Below are positions 15,470 to 23,404 of a DNA stretch of 32,322 nt, piece after piece. The notes beneath the pieces were generated by a model. It saw only the letters and a list, made by a program, of their open reading frames with translations, did no database searches and was not told the origin of the DNA. The DNA is from Bacillus sp. AFS041924. GTDB taxonomy: Bacteria; Bacillota; Bacilli; Bacillales; Bacillaceae_G. Each line of letters starts with the position of its first letter. Within the stretch, counting starts at the first letter, position 1. A program made the position numbers and the translations under genes. The stretch spans positions 1-32,322 of the forward strand of contig NZ_NULG01000002.1 of NCBI RefSeq assembly GCF_002577195.1. Direction: 5' to 3'.

Positions 15470-15505
15470 TTTTTTGACATTTTTCATCGTGAAATTGTCA
15501 AAAAA
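15470..15505. promoter_or_regulatory. 36-bp palindrome upstream of the secreted-protein operon
   Basis: TTTTTTGACA / TGTCAAAAAA arms are exact, and TTTTCA/TGAAA extend them almost to a TCG centre, giving 16-17 paired bases per arm. It lies about 100 bp before the first gene. It could be an operator for a dimeric regulator or a terminator for the decayed region; no T-tract lies outside the stem, which favours an operator. The left arm includes a TTGACA. Confidence 0.5.
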
Positions 15506-15602
15506 TGTATGTATAGATTCGTGAGAAATCCCCCAATTTACTAACACTTAGGATGAATGTACGATTTAAGTTGTACTAACTACTATACAAGGGGGTAAGG
15601 AA

Positions 15603-16148
15603 ATGAGCGAAGAAAAAGGCTTCAATCTATTTAAAATAGCTTTATCAGCAATAGTTTGCTCTTTACTTGTGTTTGGACTGATTCTGACTGGCATTAAAGT
15701 GAATGTAAAGGCGGATTCAAATGAGAAATACAATTACAATCGAGTTTTGAGTTCCTTTGATGATCAAGGGGCACAAGGTTTGGTAAAGCAGTATATTCAG
15801 TTTTTACAGGATCCTACATATAATCCAGGGATAGCAAATAAGAGTACTTATATGCCAAATCTTAAAAATGCAGCTACTTTTGTAAATTCAGATTTCAATA
15901 TAAAACCATCTATTTTTGCTTCATTAAGGTCTGTGAACACATCGGTTCTAGACAAGACACGTAATTTTCTATGGGTCGGAACAGACAAAGGGGTTACGAT
16001 GACTAATCTTAAGAGTAAAAAGATAAAAAGCTATACAAAGGCAGATGGGAGCTTACTTGATGATAAGGTCCTTCTTTTAATAAATGATGGGCATGAAGGG
16101 GTTTATGCTATAACTGAAACTGGTGTATCACATCTAATTCATAAATAG
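15603..16148 (+). CDS. secreted or membrane-anchored propeller-blade protein, unknown function
   Basis: 181 residues. A hydrophobic segment at about 10-33 is a signal peptide or anchor (possible cleavage after VKA). The middle has no clear family. The C-terminal part, FLWVGTDKGVTMTNL then GHEGVYAITETGVSHL, consists of two propeller-like repeats of the sensor-propeller type. The same two repeats, in the same order, occur near the N-terminus of the next protein (YWIGTKTGLQRVDF, GGIWVKNEFGVTHI), so part of one arose by duplication of the other. The ribosome site is strong (AAGGGGGTAAGG). The next gene begins 15 nt downstream, with its AGGAGG overlapping this stop codon, so the two are cotranslated. 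Confidence 0.65.
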   Translation: MSEEKGFNLFKIALSAIVCSLLVFGLILTGIKVNVKADSNEKYNYNRVLSSFDDQGAQGLVKQYIQFLQDPTYNPGIANKSTYMPNLKNAATFVNSDFNIKPSIFASLRSVNTSVLDKTRNFLWVGTDKGVTMTNLKSKKIKSYTKADGSLLDDKVLLLINDGHEGVYAITETGVSHLIHK

Positions 16149-16163
16149 GAGGATAGCAAATCG

Positions 16164-18731
16164 ATGAAGAAAATCTCAAAAAAAATGCTAGTAATTGGAT
16201 TAACGAGTGTTCTACTCCCATTGCAAGTTTTTGCGCAAGATAATGCTCCAAGTAGCACTCCAACGAGTGCAAAATATAAACCTATAAAACTAGAAGCAGT
16301 TCGTACAAAAGAAACCACTTATTTTAAGATTGGGGATCCTGCTATCCCAACAAATCTGAATTGGATCACAAACTCTCAAGCACTAGACTTTCTTCCAACC
16401 TCGGTAATTGGAGACGTCAATAGCACAATCAAAGATGCGGACGGTGTTTATTGGATTGGGACAAAAACAGGTTTACAACGTGTTGATTTTAGTGAAAAAG
16501 ATGAAAGAGATATTGTTCAATATTTTGCAGGTCCAAGATATCTTTATGGTGGAGACGACAATGTACTACAGCTTGCAACTGATGGAGACGGTGGCATTTG
16601 GGTAAAAAACGAGTTTGGTGTAACTCATATTGCAATGCCTAAGAAGACTTTGAAAGAAAAAGCAGACTATATGGAAAAGTTTGTATCAGTAGTTGATCGT
16701 CGTGGAAATATTGCAGATCCTTCATTCACTTTTACTGAAACTGATTCAAATAAAAAGTATGTAGATTACAATTCTCCTACAGGTACTTTTGCCGGTAATC
16801 CTGGGCCAGTTGATAATGATAATCTTTGGACAGCATATTATGGAATTGGAGAAACTTATCGTTACCTAACTTTAAAGCGTGAATACGGAAAAAATCCTAC
16901 TTCGGCGCAAAGCGCAGAAATACAAGCAGCAAAAGATGCCGCTATTAGGGCTACAAAAGCTGTGCTTTTATTAAACTATGTTTCAGGACGTGACAATGGA
17001 TTCCCAGTTAGAACATATGCATTAACGAGTGAATTGCCAGGTAGCACAGATTTTGGCTACCAAACACAGGGTGGCCTATGGTTTAAATACATCATGGATG
17101 GATCACCTAATCCAAACAGTATTATTCCAAGTATGCAAAGATCTGACAAACAACCAATTGGTTATTCCTTAGTTCGAGTGACAAAAGATGCACAAACAAA
17201 ATTTGGGGATCAACTTTATACTGGTGCAGATCAAAATGATCCAAAGAGTTTTAACGGGTATCAATTAACTAAAGAAGCAATTGAAGAGCTTAATAAAACG
17301 CGTCCAGAAGGGCAAAAACTAGGTACAGATATTTATGTGCTTGACGCTAATGGAAATAAACAGGTGATGCCTGTAATTACAAATGCATCAAACAAAAATA
17401 CGGCAAAAGATGATAAAACAACGAATGCAACAAATAAACCATTATTCCAATTAACCGTTCCAGTCTATGAAAAAATACCACAATTTTTTAATGATTTATT
17501 CCCAAAAAGTGCAATCGCAAATGATGGTTATATTGATTTAAACCAAATCGCTTACAAAGCCGACACGTCTTCTGACGGAATAGCAGGGGTTTATGCAATG
17601 TATTACACTGCTTATACTCTACTTTGCGACGATTCAACACCAGAGTTAATTCAAATGAAAGACCTAATTGAAGATGCAACGGTGAAAATGACAAATCTCC
17701 TATTAAAGAATGATAACTATTATATTGAGGATGCAACCGGAAAGAGTACGCAATGGGCGAAATGGTCAGCAAAATATGTCAATGATAACATTGGTCTCAT
17801 AAAGCAACAGCCTCTTTGGAAGGACAATGTCGGTGTTTATCCAGATGGAACGGATGCATTGTCTTATGGCTTTGAAGATGGACCACTAAAGGCTTTAGAT
17901 CTAATGGCTATTTTGAAAACAGCAGCTACTGTGTCAAAAGAAAAATATCCTACCGACCATCAGAAGTTCAAATCTGCTTATGATTTAACTTATGATTCAA
18001 CATTTAGTTCTGAAGCACCTTATGTAAACGGGAAAGGCTATATAAATATGGCGCAAGAATATAAAAAGCGTCGTCTCATTCGTCAAGCAACATGGGGTTA
18101 TAACCTCACTGGAAGTACAAAAGAAATAGTTACTTATGACAATATCTTTTCTTTATATACTGGTGACGTACAAGAAGATTCAAATCTTAACGGCACCGTA
18201 CACAATGATTGGACACAATACATTAATTACTCCGATGAGCAGCTTTGCTGGTTCCCAGTCTATCAGCTGATTATGCAAGAAAAAGATCCAGTAAGACACA
18301 ATCAGATTACTGATGCATTCAGTCAATGGTATGAAAACGAAAAACGTGAGGAGAATCCTTTCTATACGTTCTTGTATCAACTAGCAAAACCAGATGACAC
18401 TACAGTTGATTTAAAATCAGCTGCGAGGTATTTAAATAGAACGCCTGCATTGAAGATAAATTTCGATTCTCAATACGATCGACAAGATGTTTTCTATATT
18501 GAACCAAATGATCGAGATGGCGGAAGGGCACAAACGAACTACCCATTGCCACTTGATGAAAAAAATGTTCATAAGAACAACATAAATCCGTTCCAACGAA
18601 CTAAGAATGGTGTAATTTATTCAAAAAATCCGAACTATAACTATAAAGCTGGAACAATGTTCAGTAGTAGCACCTACACATTACCATACTGGTTTGGACG
18701 CTATTTTGAAATGATTGAAGAAGTGAAATAG
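16164..18731 (+). CDS. large secreted protein: propeller blades plus toroid-like helical region
   Basis: 855 residues with a signal peptide (cleavage after VFA, residue 25). Residues about 50-165 hold two propeller-like blades (GVYWIGTKTGLQRVDF, GGIWVKNEFGVTHIAMPKKTLKEKA). From about 215 the pattern DNDNLWTAYYGIGETYRYLTLKREYG and AIRATKAVLLLNYVSGRDNGFPVRTYA looks like helical hairpins of an (alpha/alpha) toroid, as in many glycan-active enzymes. A conserved C-terminal part follows: DEQLCWFPVYQLI, ENPFYTFLYQLA, and finally TLPYWFGRYFEMI. From memory similar architecture occurs in uncharacterised secreted proteins of Bacteroidetes and Planctomycetes. No catalytic residues can be named. A glycan lyase or hydrolase role is inference. 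Confidence 0.6.
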   Translation: MKKISKKMLVIGLTSVLLPLQVFAQDNAPSSTPTSAKYKPIKLEAVRTKETTYFKIGDPAIPTNLNWITNSQALDFLPTSVIGDVNSTIKDADGVYWIGTKTGLQRVDFSEKDERDIVQYFAGPRYLYGGDDNVLQLATDGDGGIWVKNEFGVTHIAMPKKTLKEKADYMEKFVSVVDRRGNIADPSFTFTETDSNKKYVDYNSPTGTFAGNPGPVDNDNLWTAYYGIGETYRYLTLKREYGKNPTSAQSAEIQAAKDAAIRATKAVLLLNYVSGRDNGFPVRTYALTSELPGSTDFGYQTQGGLWFKYIMDGSPNPNSIIPSMQRSDKQPIGYSLVRVTKDAQTKFGDQLYTGADQNDPKSFNGYQLTKEAIEELNKTRPEGQKLGTDIYVLDANGNKQVMPVITNASNKNTAKDDKTTNATNKPLFQLTVPVYEKIPQFFNDLFPKSAIANDGYIDLNQIAYKADTSSDGIAGVYAMYYTAYTLLCDDSTPELIQMKDLIEDATVKMTNLLLKNDNYYIEDATGKSTQWAKWSAKYVNDNIGLIKQQPLWKDNVGVYPDGTDALSYGFEDGPLKALDLMAILKTAATVSKEKYPTDHQKFKSAYDLTYDSTFSSEAPYVNGKGYINMAQEYKKRRLIRQATWGYNLTGSTKEIVTYDNIFSLYTGDVQEDSNLNGTVHNDWTQYINYSDEQLCWFPVYQLIMQEKDPVRHNQITDAFSQWYENEKREENPFYTFLYQLAKPDDTTVDLKSAARYLNRTPALKINFDSQYDRQDVFYIEPNDRDGGRAQTNYPLPLDEKNVHKNNINPFQRTKNGVIYSKNPNYNYKAGTMFSSSTYTLPYWFGRYFEMIEEVK

Positions 18732-18764
18732 TTGGAGTAGAGGTTGGGTCAATTCAGTATATAA

Positions 18765-18919
18765 AAAAATTAGCGAGAACTATCTAGGGTAGTTGTCTTG
18801 AAGAAGAAATTGTAACTCCATGAAAAGTAGGTGACTTAAAAACATATTTTTACTTTTCATACGTTTTTGTGGCGTCTTCCCTCGACATACCTTAGAGGAG
18901 GATTTCTCGCTTTTTTTTT
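18765..18919 (+). repeat. 155-bp long nested palindrome ending in a T-tract
   Basis: The outer arms GCGAGAA (18773) / TTCTCGC (18904) are followed by T9 and preceded by A7. A middle tier pairs TCTAGGGTA..GTCTTGAAGAAG with GTCTTCCCTCGAC..TACCTTAGA imperfectly. The inner hairpin ATGAAAAGTA (18820) / TACTTTTCAT (18851) is perfect over 10 bp. It may be a MITE that now serves as terminator of the secreted-protein operon. Confidence 0.65.
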
Positions 18920-19200
18920 AGAGGTGACAAATGGTGAATTGAACTCTTTTCCAATCATCTTTAATAAGATATTCCCCAAAGGTACTCGAATTGTGACCTA
19001 GCCTATAATTTGTATTAAGTGTTATTTCTCAATATTTTAAACTTTCAATTTAAACTAGATAGTTGAGAAATTTTAAAAGATTCATTTTGAAATACAGATT
19101 AGTGTACTAAATGTTGAAGTTAAGACATCAGTGCGAAACTTTAACATTTTTGCAAATATATTAGTTTACCATTTATTAGGAAAGGGAGAGGTTAGGTTAC
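18920..19200. other. intergenic region upstream of the LamG pseudogene
   Basis: AT-rich, without an ORF. A weak stem-loop (ATTTCTCAA near 19024 with TTGAGAAAT near 19062) is present. AAAGGGAGAGG shortly before 19201 is the ribosome site of the pseudogene. Confidence 0.45.
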
Positions 19201-19978
19201 ATGGGGAAAAATAGAAACAGAAAAATGTTAAGCGTATTAACCGCGAGCGTGGCTTCTGCAGTACTATAGGGAACAGGTACTATTGATTCTTTACCTTATA
19301 ATGACAGGGGCAACTGTTACTTACGACCCGATATTTAAAAAAGATGTTCTCGTTCTTACTGGGGAAGGTCATCGAGGCGCCCCATCCTCTGAAGCAAGGG
19401 TAAGTGTGAATTCAAGTATTTTTAATGTCCAACAGCTTTCTATTGAAACTGCATTTTCTATTGATTCAGACATTCATCCTTGGACGTTGCCTGGTTCTAC
19501 AAAAGGGGATAAAGTTCACGATAACGGCATAGAGGCGTACATTTTAAGCACTTATGAAAATGGAGGTTACGCACTATATTACAACTATACTGACAAGAAA
19601 CTTCACTTTTCGATGTATGGAGCTAAGGCAGATGATTATGAGGGTCTAGCAGCACCAATCAGTTTAGGCGTTCCACACCATGTTGCGATTACTTTCGATC
19701 AAAATCAGTTAAAAATGTTCCTAGATGGACAACTTGTAGCTACCGAAACGGCTCGATACACGGATGACTCTCCAATGGGGCTACTAATGAATCCAACTAT
19801 GGACTTGTTTATCGGAGCAGATTCAGAGGGGTTCCAAGACAGATACAATTTCTTCAAAGGTAAAGTTAGCTATGTAAATATTTTTGACAGAGGGATTAGT
19901 GATGCAGAAGTAGCAATTGATTACCAAAATTTTGTGGCGTCCTTAAATGGAATCACTCCTGTATTTGACCAGCAATAA
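19201..19978 (+). pseudogene. secreted LamG-domain protein, disrupted
   Basis: ATG 19201 has a good site and opens a signal-peptide-like sequence (MGKNRNRKMLSVLTASVASAVL), which is stopped by TAG at 19267. A frameshift near 19305 then moves the reading into the frame that stays open to 19978. That frame encodes a LamG/concanavalin-like domain: VLTGEGHRGAPS, FNVQQLSIETAFSI, ISLGVPHHVAITFDQNQLKMFLDGQLVATE and FFKGKVSYVNIFDRGISDAEVAIDY. Such domains bind glycans or matrix proteins and usually precede a catalytic part, which is absent here. Past 19978 another frame reads TENPAPATYLQNSKLG before stopping, perhaps more of the old gene. At least two lesions make it nonfunctional. Confidence 0.75.
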
Positions 19979-20135
19979 CAGAAAATCCAGCTCCAGCAAC
20001 CTATTTGCAAAATAGTAAATTAGGATGATGGTTGACCCTTCCACCATCAAACACAGCGATACTTGGAGCTCTACTAGTATAATAGAAGAAGATATTCTAA
20101 GGTTGTTCAGTAGAGATACAGAGCTATGCGATAAG

Positions 20136-20166
20136 GTGTCCTATGGCAAAAGAAGCCATAGGACAC
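20136..20166. other. perfect 12-bp hairpin, unassigned
   Basis: GTGTCCTATGGC / GCCATAGGACAC with a 7-nt loop. No strong T-tract follows on either strand, so it is not a convincing terminator. It may be part of a lost mobile element. The rest of 19979-20288 has no recognisable gene. Confidence 0.45.
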
Positions 20167-20288
20167 TTGTCACATTTTGAGGAAGTTCCATTAGGTTCAA
20201 AATAAGTCAATTATATAGTTGAACTGAAGAAGCAATGAACAATCTTTGTCATATGTTATGCAACAAACTGGTGCGATAGTTGAAGATC

Positions 20289-20316
20289 ACGAGTCACAAA
20301 AGTGGCTCGTTTTTTA
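20289..20316 (+). terminator. Rho-independent terminator, likely intron target
   Basis: ACGAGTCAC / GTGGCTCGT stem (one G-T pair), AAAA loop, then TTTTT. The group II intron remnant begins 2 nt after this structure. Confidence 0.8.
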
Positions 20317-20317
20317 T

Positions 20318-20793
20318 GTGTGCCAGGCATGTTCATCAACTTGACGGTGAAAGTCCGTTATGGGCGTTGAGATATGCGAACAATTAGTTGAAGGCAAGGA
20401 TGTTCATGGCGACATGAAATCTGAAGGAAGCCCTAGACAAAATCTCGGTCTGAGGTACACGAATCACATTCGAGGTTCCTATTTTAGGATGAGTCTGCAT
20501 AACAAGACAAAACTCTCCGAATCATCAGGCATTGGTCAATAAAAGACCAAACTGAAAAGCTAAATCAAATTCTTAGAGGTCATTATAACTACTATGGAAT
20601 GGCTGGTAATCTTTGGACAATAACTAAAATCTATAAAATAACGGAACGTTACTGGAGAAAAATGTTAAGTAGTAGAAGTCAAAAGAGTTATATAACTTGG
20701 GAGAAATTTAACTAGATTAAATCGGTTTTTCCTCTAGAGCGACCTAAATTTTCAATTCCATTTTCGGAATTGAAGATGTACGCAAAACTGTGA
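20318..20793 (+). mobile_element. internally deleted group II intron
   Basis: The 5' end starts GTGTG, matching the group II GUGYG boundary. It continues with domain-I-like sequence (GACGGTGAAAGTCCGTTATG, GTTGAGATATGC, AGTTGAAGGCAAGG, GAAATCTGAAGGAAG), which I recognise from bacterial group II introns. It then jumps directly to the last 84 codons of the intron-encoded reverse transcriptase. Most of the RT ORF and the domain V/VI end are missing, so it cannot splice or move. A 60-codon frame at 20360 is only ribozyme sequence. Placement just behind a terminator hairpin is typical of group IIC introns. Confidence 0.75.
20542..20793 (+). pseudogene. C-terminal remnant of group II intron reverse transcriptase/maturase
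   Basis: The frame reads KLNQILRGHYNYYGMAGN, then RYWRKMLSSRSQKSYITWEK, then after an in-frame TAG (20713) FPLERPKFSIPFSELKMYAKL and TGA at 20791. RGHYNYYG, RSQKxSxTWEKF and FPLxRPK are signatures of the maturase/DNA-binding C-terminus of these proteins. The RT domain is gone and the remnant is interrupted by a stop. Confidence 0.8.
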
Positions 20794-20801
20794 AGCAATC
20801 T

Positions 20802-20929
20802 GGGGCTGTTGACAAATAGCTGTTCAAAGCAAAAAGAAGACGAATCACTACTGCATATAGTGATTTGTCTTCTTTTCTATTGCTATATTTTGTATGAATA
20901 GGACTAAAAAGTAGTTTGTCAACAACCCC
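20802..20929. mobile_element. 128-bp MITE with 15-bp terminal inverted repeats
   Basis: GGGGCTGTTGACAAA at the left end and TTTGTCAACAACCCC at the right end are inverted repeats with one mismatch. The centre is a 19-bp stem (20832-20850 with 20858-20876, one G-T pair) containing the loop CTGCATA. There is no ORF. It begins 8 bp after the RT remnant stop and may have displaced the intron's 3' end. Confidence 0.75.
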
Positions 20930-21032
20930 TTCTGTGGCTCTTTTTTTATTGATGACAAAAATATATATAATTAATTCACTTTCATTTGTTTGAATTTTGG
21001 TAAAATATATATATGTAAGGGAGGTATTCAAC

Positions 21033-21494
21033 TTGATAGTATTAAAAGAAGTCACTATTCAAAACTGGTTTAACATCGTTATGCTGAGAAGTGGTAATGA
21101 TCAAGAGAATAAAATTTTCGAAAAAAATATTGCATCCAATTGTTTTTCTTTAGCACAGTCTAGTATAGAAGGAAATTGGGTAACTAAAGCTATTTATTAT
21201 AATGAAACACTAATAGGATTTACTATGTATGGTTATTCAGAAGAACTACAAGGATATGAAATTTGTAGATTTATGATAGATTTTAACCACCAAGGTAAAG
21301 GGTACGGTAAAGAAGGATTAAACTTAGTAATACGAGAAATGGTAAAGCATTTTAAATGTGAAGAGATACTATTAAGCTTCCATCCAGAAAATGAAAAAGC
21401 AAAAAAACTATATGTATCAGTAGGATTTCAGAATACTGGAAAGGTTGTTAAAGGTTTCGTTGATGAGCATATATATTCTATAAAAACTAAGTAG
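21033..21494 (+). CDS. GNAT family N-acetyltransferase (spermidine acetyltransferase-like)
   Basis: 153 residues with the GNAT fold. Motif A is ICRFMIDFNHQGKGYGKEGLNLVIREM, containing the acetyl-CoA pyrophosphate loop QGKGYG. Motif B is SFHPENEKAKKLYVSVGFQNTG. The pattern RFMID..HQGKGYG resembles the BltD/PaiA polyamine acetyltransferases, but the substrate is inferred. A frame extends 12 codons upstream; AAGGGAGGT with a 7-nt gap decides for TTG 21033. It stands alone, with its own terminator. Confidence 0.82.
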   Translation: MIVLKEVTIQNWFNIVMLRSGNDQENKIFEKNIASNCFSLAQSSIEGNWVTKAIYYNETLIGFTMYGYSEELQGYEICRFMIDFNHQGKGYGKEGLNLVIREMVKHFKCEEILLSFHPENEKAKKLYVSVGFQNTGKVVKGFVDEHIYSIKTK

Positions 21495-21539
21495 TACATT
21501 TAATATTTTCGAGAGTCTACTATATAAATAGTAATTAAG

Positions 21540-21566
21540 AAAACCAACATAATTTGTTGGTTTCTT
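21540..21566 (+). terminator. Rho-independent terminator
   Basis: AAACCAACA / TGTTGGTTT perfect 9-bp stem with a 5-nt loop, followed by CTTT. It lies 47 nt after the acetyltransferase gene. Confidence 0.8.
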
Positions 21567-21705
21567 TACATCCATCGAATTAGCTTATTCAAAACGCAGT
21601 GCGTTAGGTGAACAAGGTCGAAGGTATTAAGGATTTATGAACGAATATAAATAATAAGCTATTTGTTCATCATCATAAAAAAATTTAAAAACGAGGCTAA
21701 CATGG

Positions 21706-22257
21706 ATGAAAAAAAGCACAAAGCGCGTGATTCAAATTGGAGGGCTAGGAATTTTTATTCTTTTCCTAGGCATTACATGGTTTTATCCGTATTCGTTTTT
21801 TAGTCTGAAGAAGTCGGTAACCTATGAACCGTATGGTGTTGCGGTCAAAGACTACAAAAAAATGGTCAATGAAGTTAAACAAACGGTTGAACCAAACGAC
21901 CCTATCCAACCAATTCTCAATTTATACGAGCAAAACTGGTTAATGAGCGAAAAAAACGTATCGATGACGGTTGAAGACATTGATGAGATGTTAAAAAAAG
22001 TGAAAGAAGCAAGAAGTAGTCTGATTCAATTGGATTTAGGGACGATTTCACCATATGAAGTAGAGGATCGAAACATTTTACTTGGTAATTGCGACTCATT
22101 TAAAAAACACATGGAAAACATCAAAAAACATAAGACGCATACGAGAATGAAAATAAACAGGGAATACCATAATCTAATGGCAGGGTTTATGACGAGTGTG
22201 CATGTCTTTGTTGAATTTTATGAGATCTATGAAAAAGACGAAGAACACACGGAATAA
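21706..22257 (+). CDS. membrane-anchored extracytoplasmic protein of unknown function
   Basis: 183 residues. One hydrophobic segment at about 9-28 (VIQIGGLGIFILFLGITWFY) after a basic N-terminus makes it a signal-anchored protein facing outward. The rest is soluble and mostly helical, rich in charged residues (MTVEDIDEMLKKVKEARSSL), with no family that I recognise. The ribosome site is modest (ACGAGG). A terminator-like hairpin at 22307 closes the unit. Confidence 0.6.
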   Translation: MKKSTKRVIQIGGLGIFILFLGITWFYPYSFFSLKKSVTYEPYGVAVKDYKKMVNEVKQTVEPNDPIQPILNLYEQNWLMSEKNVSMTVEDIDEMLKKVKEARSSLIQLDLGTISPYEVEDRNILLGNCDSFKKHMENIKKHKTHTRMKINREYHNLMAGFMTSVHVFVEFYEIYEKDEEHTE

Positions 22258-22306
22258 AAACATACATTTATTTGTAGATGTTCTTCAACGCATGCGCTTG
22301 TTGGCT

Positions 22307-22341
22307 AATGATCGATATATTCGTCGGTCATTTCTTATTTT
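22307..22341 (+). terminator. terminator-like hairpin
   Basis: AATGATCGA / TCGGTCATT stem with one G-T pair, followed by a T-rich stretch. It is nearly the same as the hairpin at 12910. Confidence 0.65.
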
Positions 22342-22429
22342 GCTAACTGAGTGATTACAATAAAAACTAGGATTTTTTGAATAAGAATAGAATAGTATTA
22401 AATATTGATTTTGGAAGTAAGGAGAATGT

Positions 22430-22906
22430 ATGAAAAGATTAATAACTTTTTACGTTTTAGCTTTATTTCTAATTGTGACTGTTGGCTGCGCTAAAGAAGA
22501 TACACCTGTAACGAAAAGTAAAGTTGATACTGAAAATGAGAATAGTCACAAAAACCAACTATTTTATTTCGGTGAGGGTGAACATTGGTTTGGAACATAT
22601 ACAATTTCCAAGGTAAAATCATCTAATTTCGATTCTTTGTATATCCAATATATAACGGATCGCAATGCTTCTGTTGATGAGCAAACATCCCCAAAAATAG
22701 GTAAGATCGAATATGTATTAACGATAGGCGATGAGTCTAAGAAAAGTAGTTTTCCATTAGCTTTGAAAGGAATTGGTAATTATCATACAGCTAGTGAGGT
22801 TAATGCAAAAATATATGACCGTATCAGTGACGCACCAGACGAAATTACATTAGAGGTAAAATGGTTAAATCATAAAGAAACAATTAAACTCACAAAACAA
22901 AATTAA
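22430..22906 (+). CDS. small lipoprotein of unknown function
   Basis: 158 residues. The signal sequence MKRLITFYVLALFLIVTVGC has a lipobox-like end (VTVGC), placing the lipidated cysteine at residue 20. After a polar linker, the mature domain is beta-rich (HWFGTYTISKVKSS, IGKIEYVLTIGDES, DEITLEVKWLNHKETIKL), suggesting a small immunoglobulin-like or lipocalin-like sandwich. I do not recognise the family. AAGGAG lies 6-7 nt before the ATG. There is no partner gene in an operon. Confidence 0.7.
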   Translation: MKRLITFYVLALFLIVTVGCAKEDTPVTKSKVDTENENSHKNQLFYFGEGEHWFGTYTISKVKSSNFDSLYIQYITDRNASVDEQTSPKIGKIEYVLTIGDESKKSSFPLALKGIGNYHTASEVNAKIYDRISDAPDEITLEVKWLNHKETIKLTKQN

Positions 22907-22994
22907 TTATTAATACAAGTTTTCTTATTCAACTACCATGGGAGTACGATATAAACTTCCATTCACTGTTGTGAATCTGAGGATTCATGTTTGG

Positions 22995-23058
22995 CTAACG
23001 CAATGCATTAGTTATATAAGAAAAAGCAAAGACTACAATTTTTGTGGTCTTATTTTTT
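22995..23058 (+). repeat. copy of the CTAACG..GCATTAGTT repeat, with terminator hairpin
   Basis: CTAACGCAATGCATTAGTT matches the left end of the element at 14305 (CTAACGGGGTGCATTAGTT). It is followed by a hairpin AAGACTACAA (23029) / TTGTGGTCTT (23042) and ATTTTTT, as in the other copies, which would terminate the lipoprotein transcript. No right end is seen. Confidence 0.6.
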
Positions 23059-23063
23059 GTTCA

Positions 23064-23091
23064 AAAATCAACAATTTACTTTAACAGAGTC
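23064..23091 (+). repeat. solo right end of the 4757-type MITE
   Basis: AAAATCAACA followed by TTTAACAGAGTC resembles the right terminus of the 190-bp element (AAAATCAACA..TTTAACAGGGCC). It directly follows the repeat copy before it. Confidence 0.5.
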
Positions 23092-23384
23092 ATTATTTAA
23101 AAATAAATGAGATTCGTCTTTGCCAAAAAAACGTCACAAGTTAGTAAAGAAAAAAGCTAACTTTACCGATATATAAATATAGACCAGTTATTTTAGATTC
23201 TATTAGAAATATTGTTCTCTTTTTTAGGTAGATGATTTTTCATTCTCATCTCTAGTATTTCATTTACTAGTTTTTCTGAACAGTCTCGTAGATTTTATTT
23301 TTATTTGATATTAACTTTTGCATTAACAAGTCTAAAAATGGGGGGTGGGCAGAAAATTAAATTTTTTATATTTTTTAAAGAAAG
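23092..23384. other. AT-rich region upstream of the amidase gene
   Basis: No gene seen. A short stem AGTTAG/CTAACT near 23140-23160 is the only clear pairing. The amidase promoter must lie here, but no convincing -35/-10 pair was found. Confidence 0.45.
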
Positions 23385-23404
23385 AAAGGAGGAACGTTGC
23401 CTAA

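Noticed and set aside
17488-17772. Antisense gene inside the large secreted protein gene
   Set aside because: No ribosome site, no recognisable motif, and the opposite strand has strong coding evidence. The other antisense frames inside real genes were dropped for the same reason.
20360-20542. 60-codon protein-coding gene
   Set aside because: The sequence is group II intron domain I; it has no ribosome site, and the frame is accidental.
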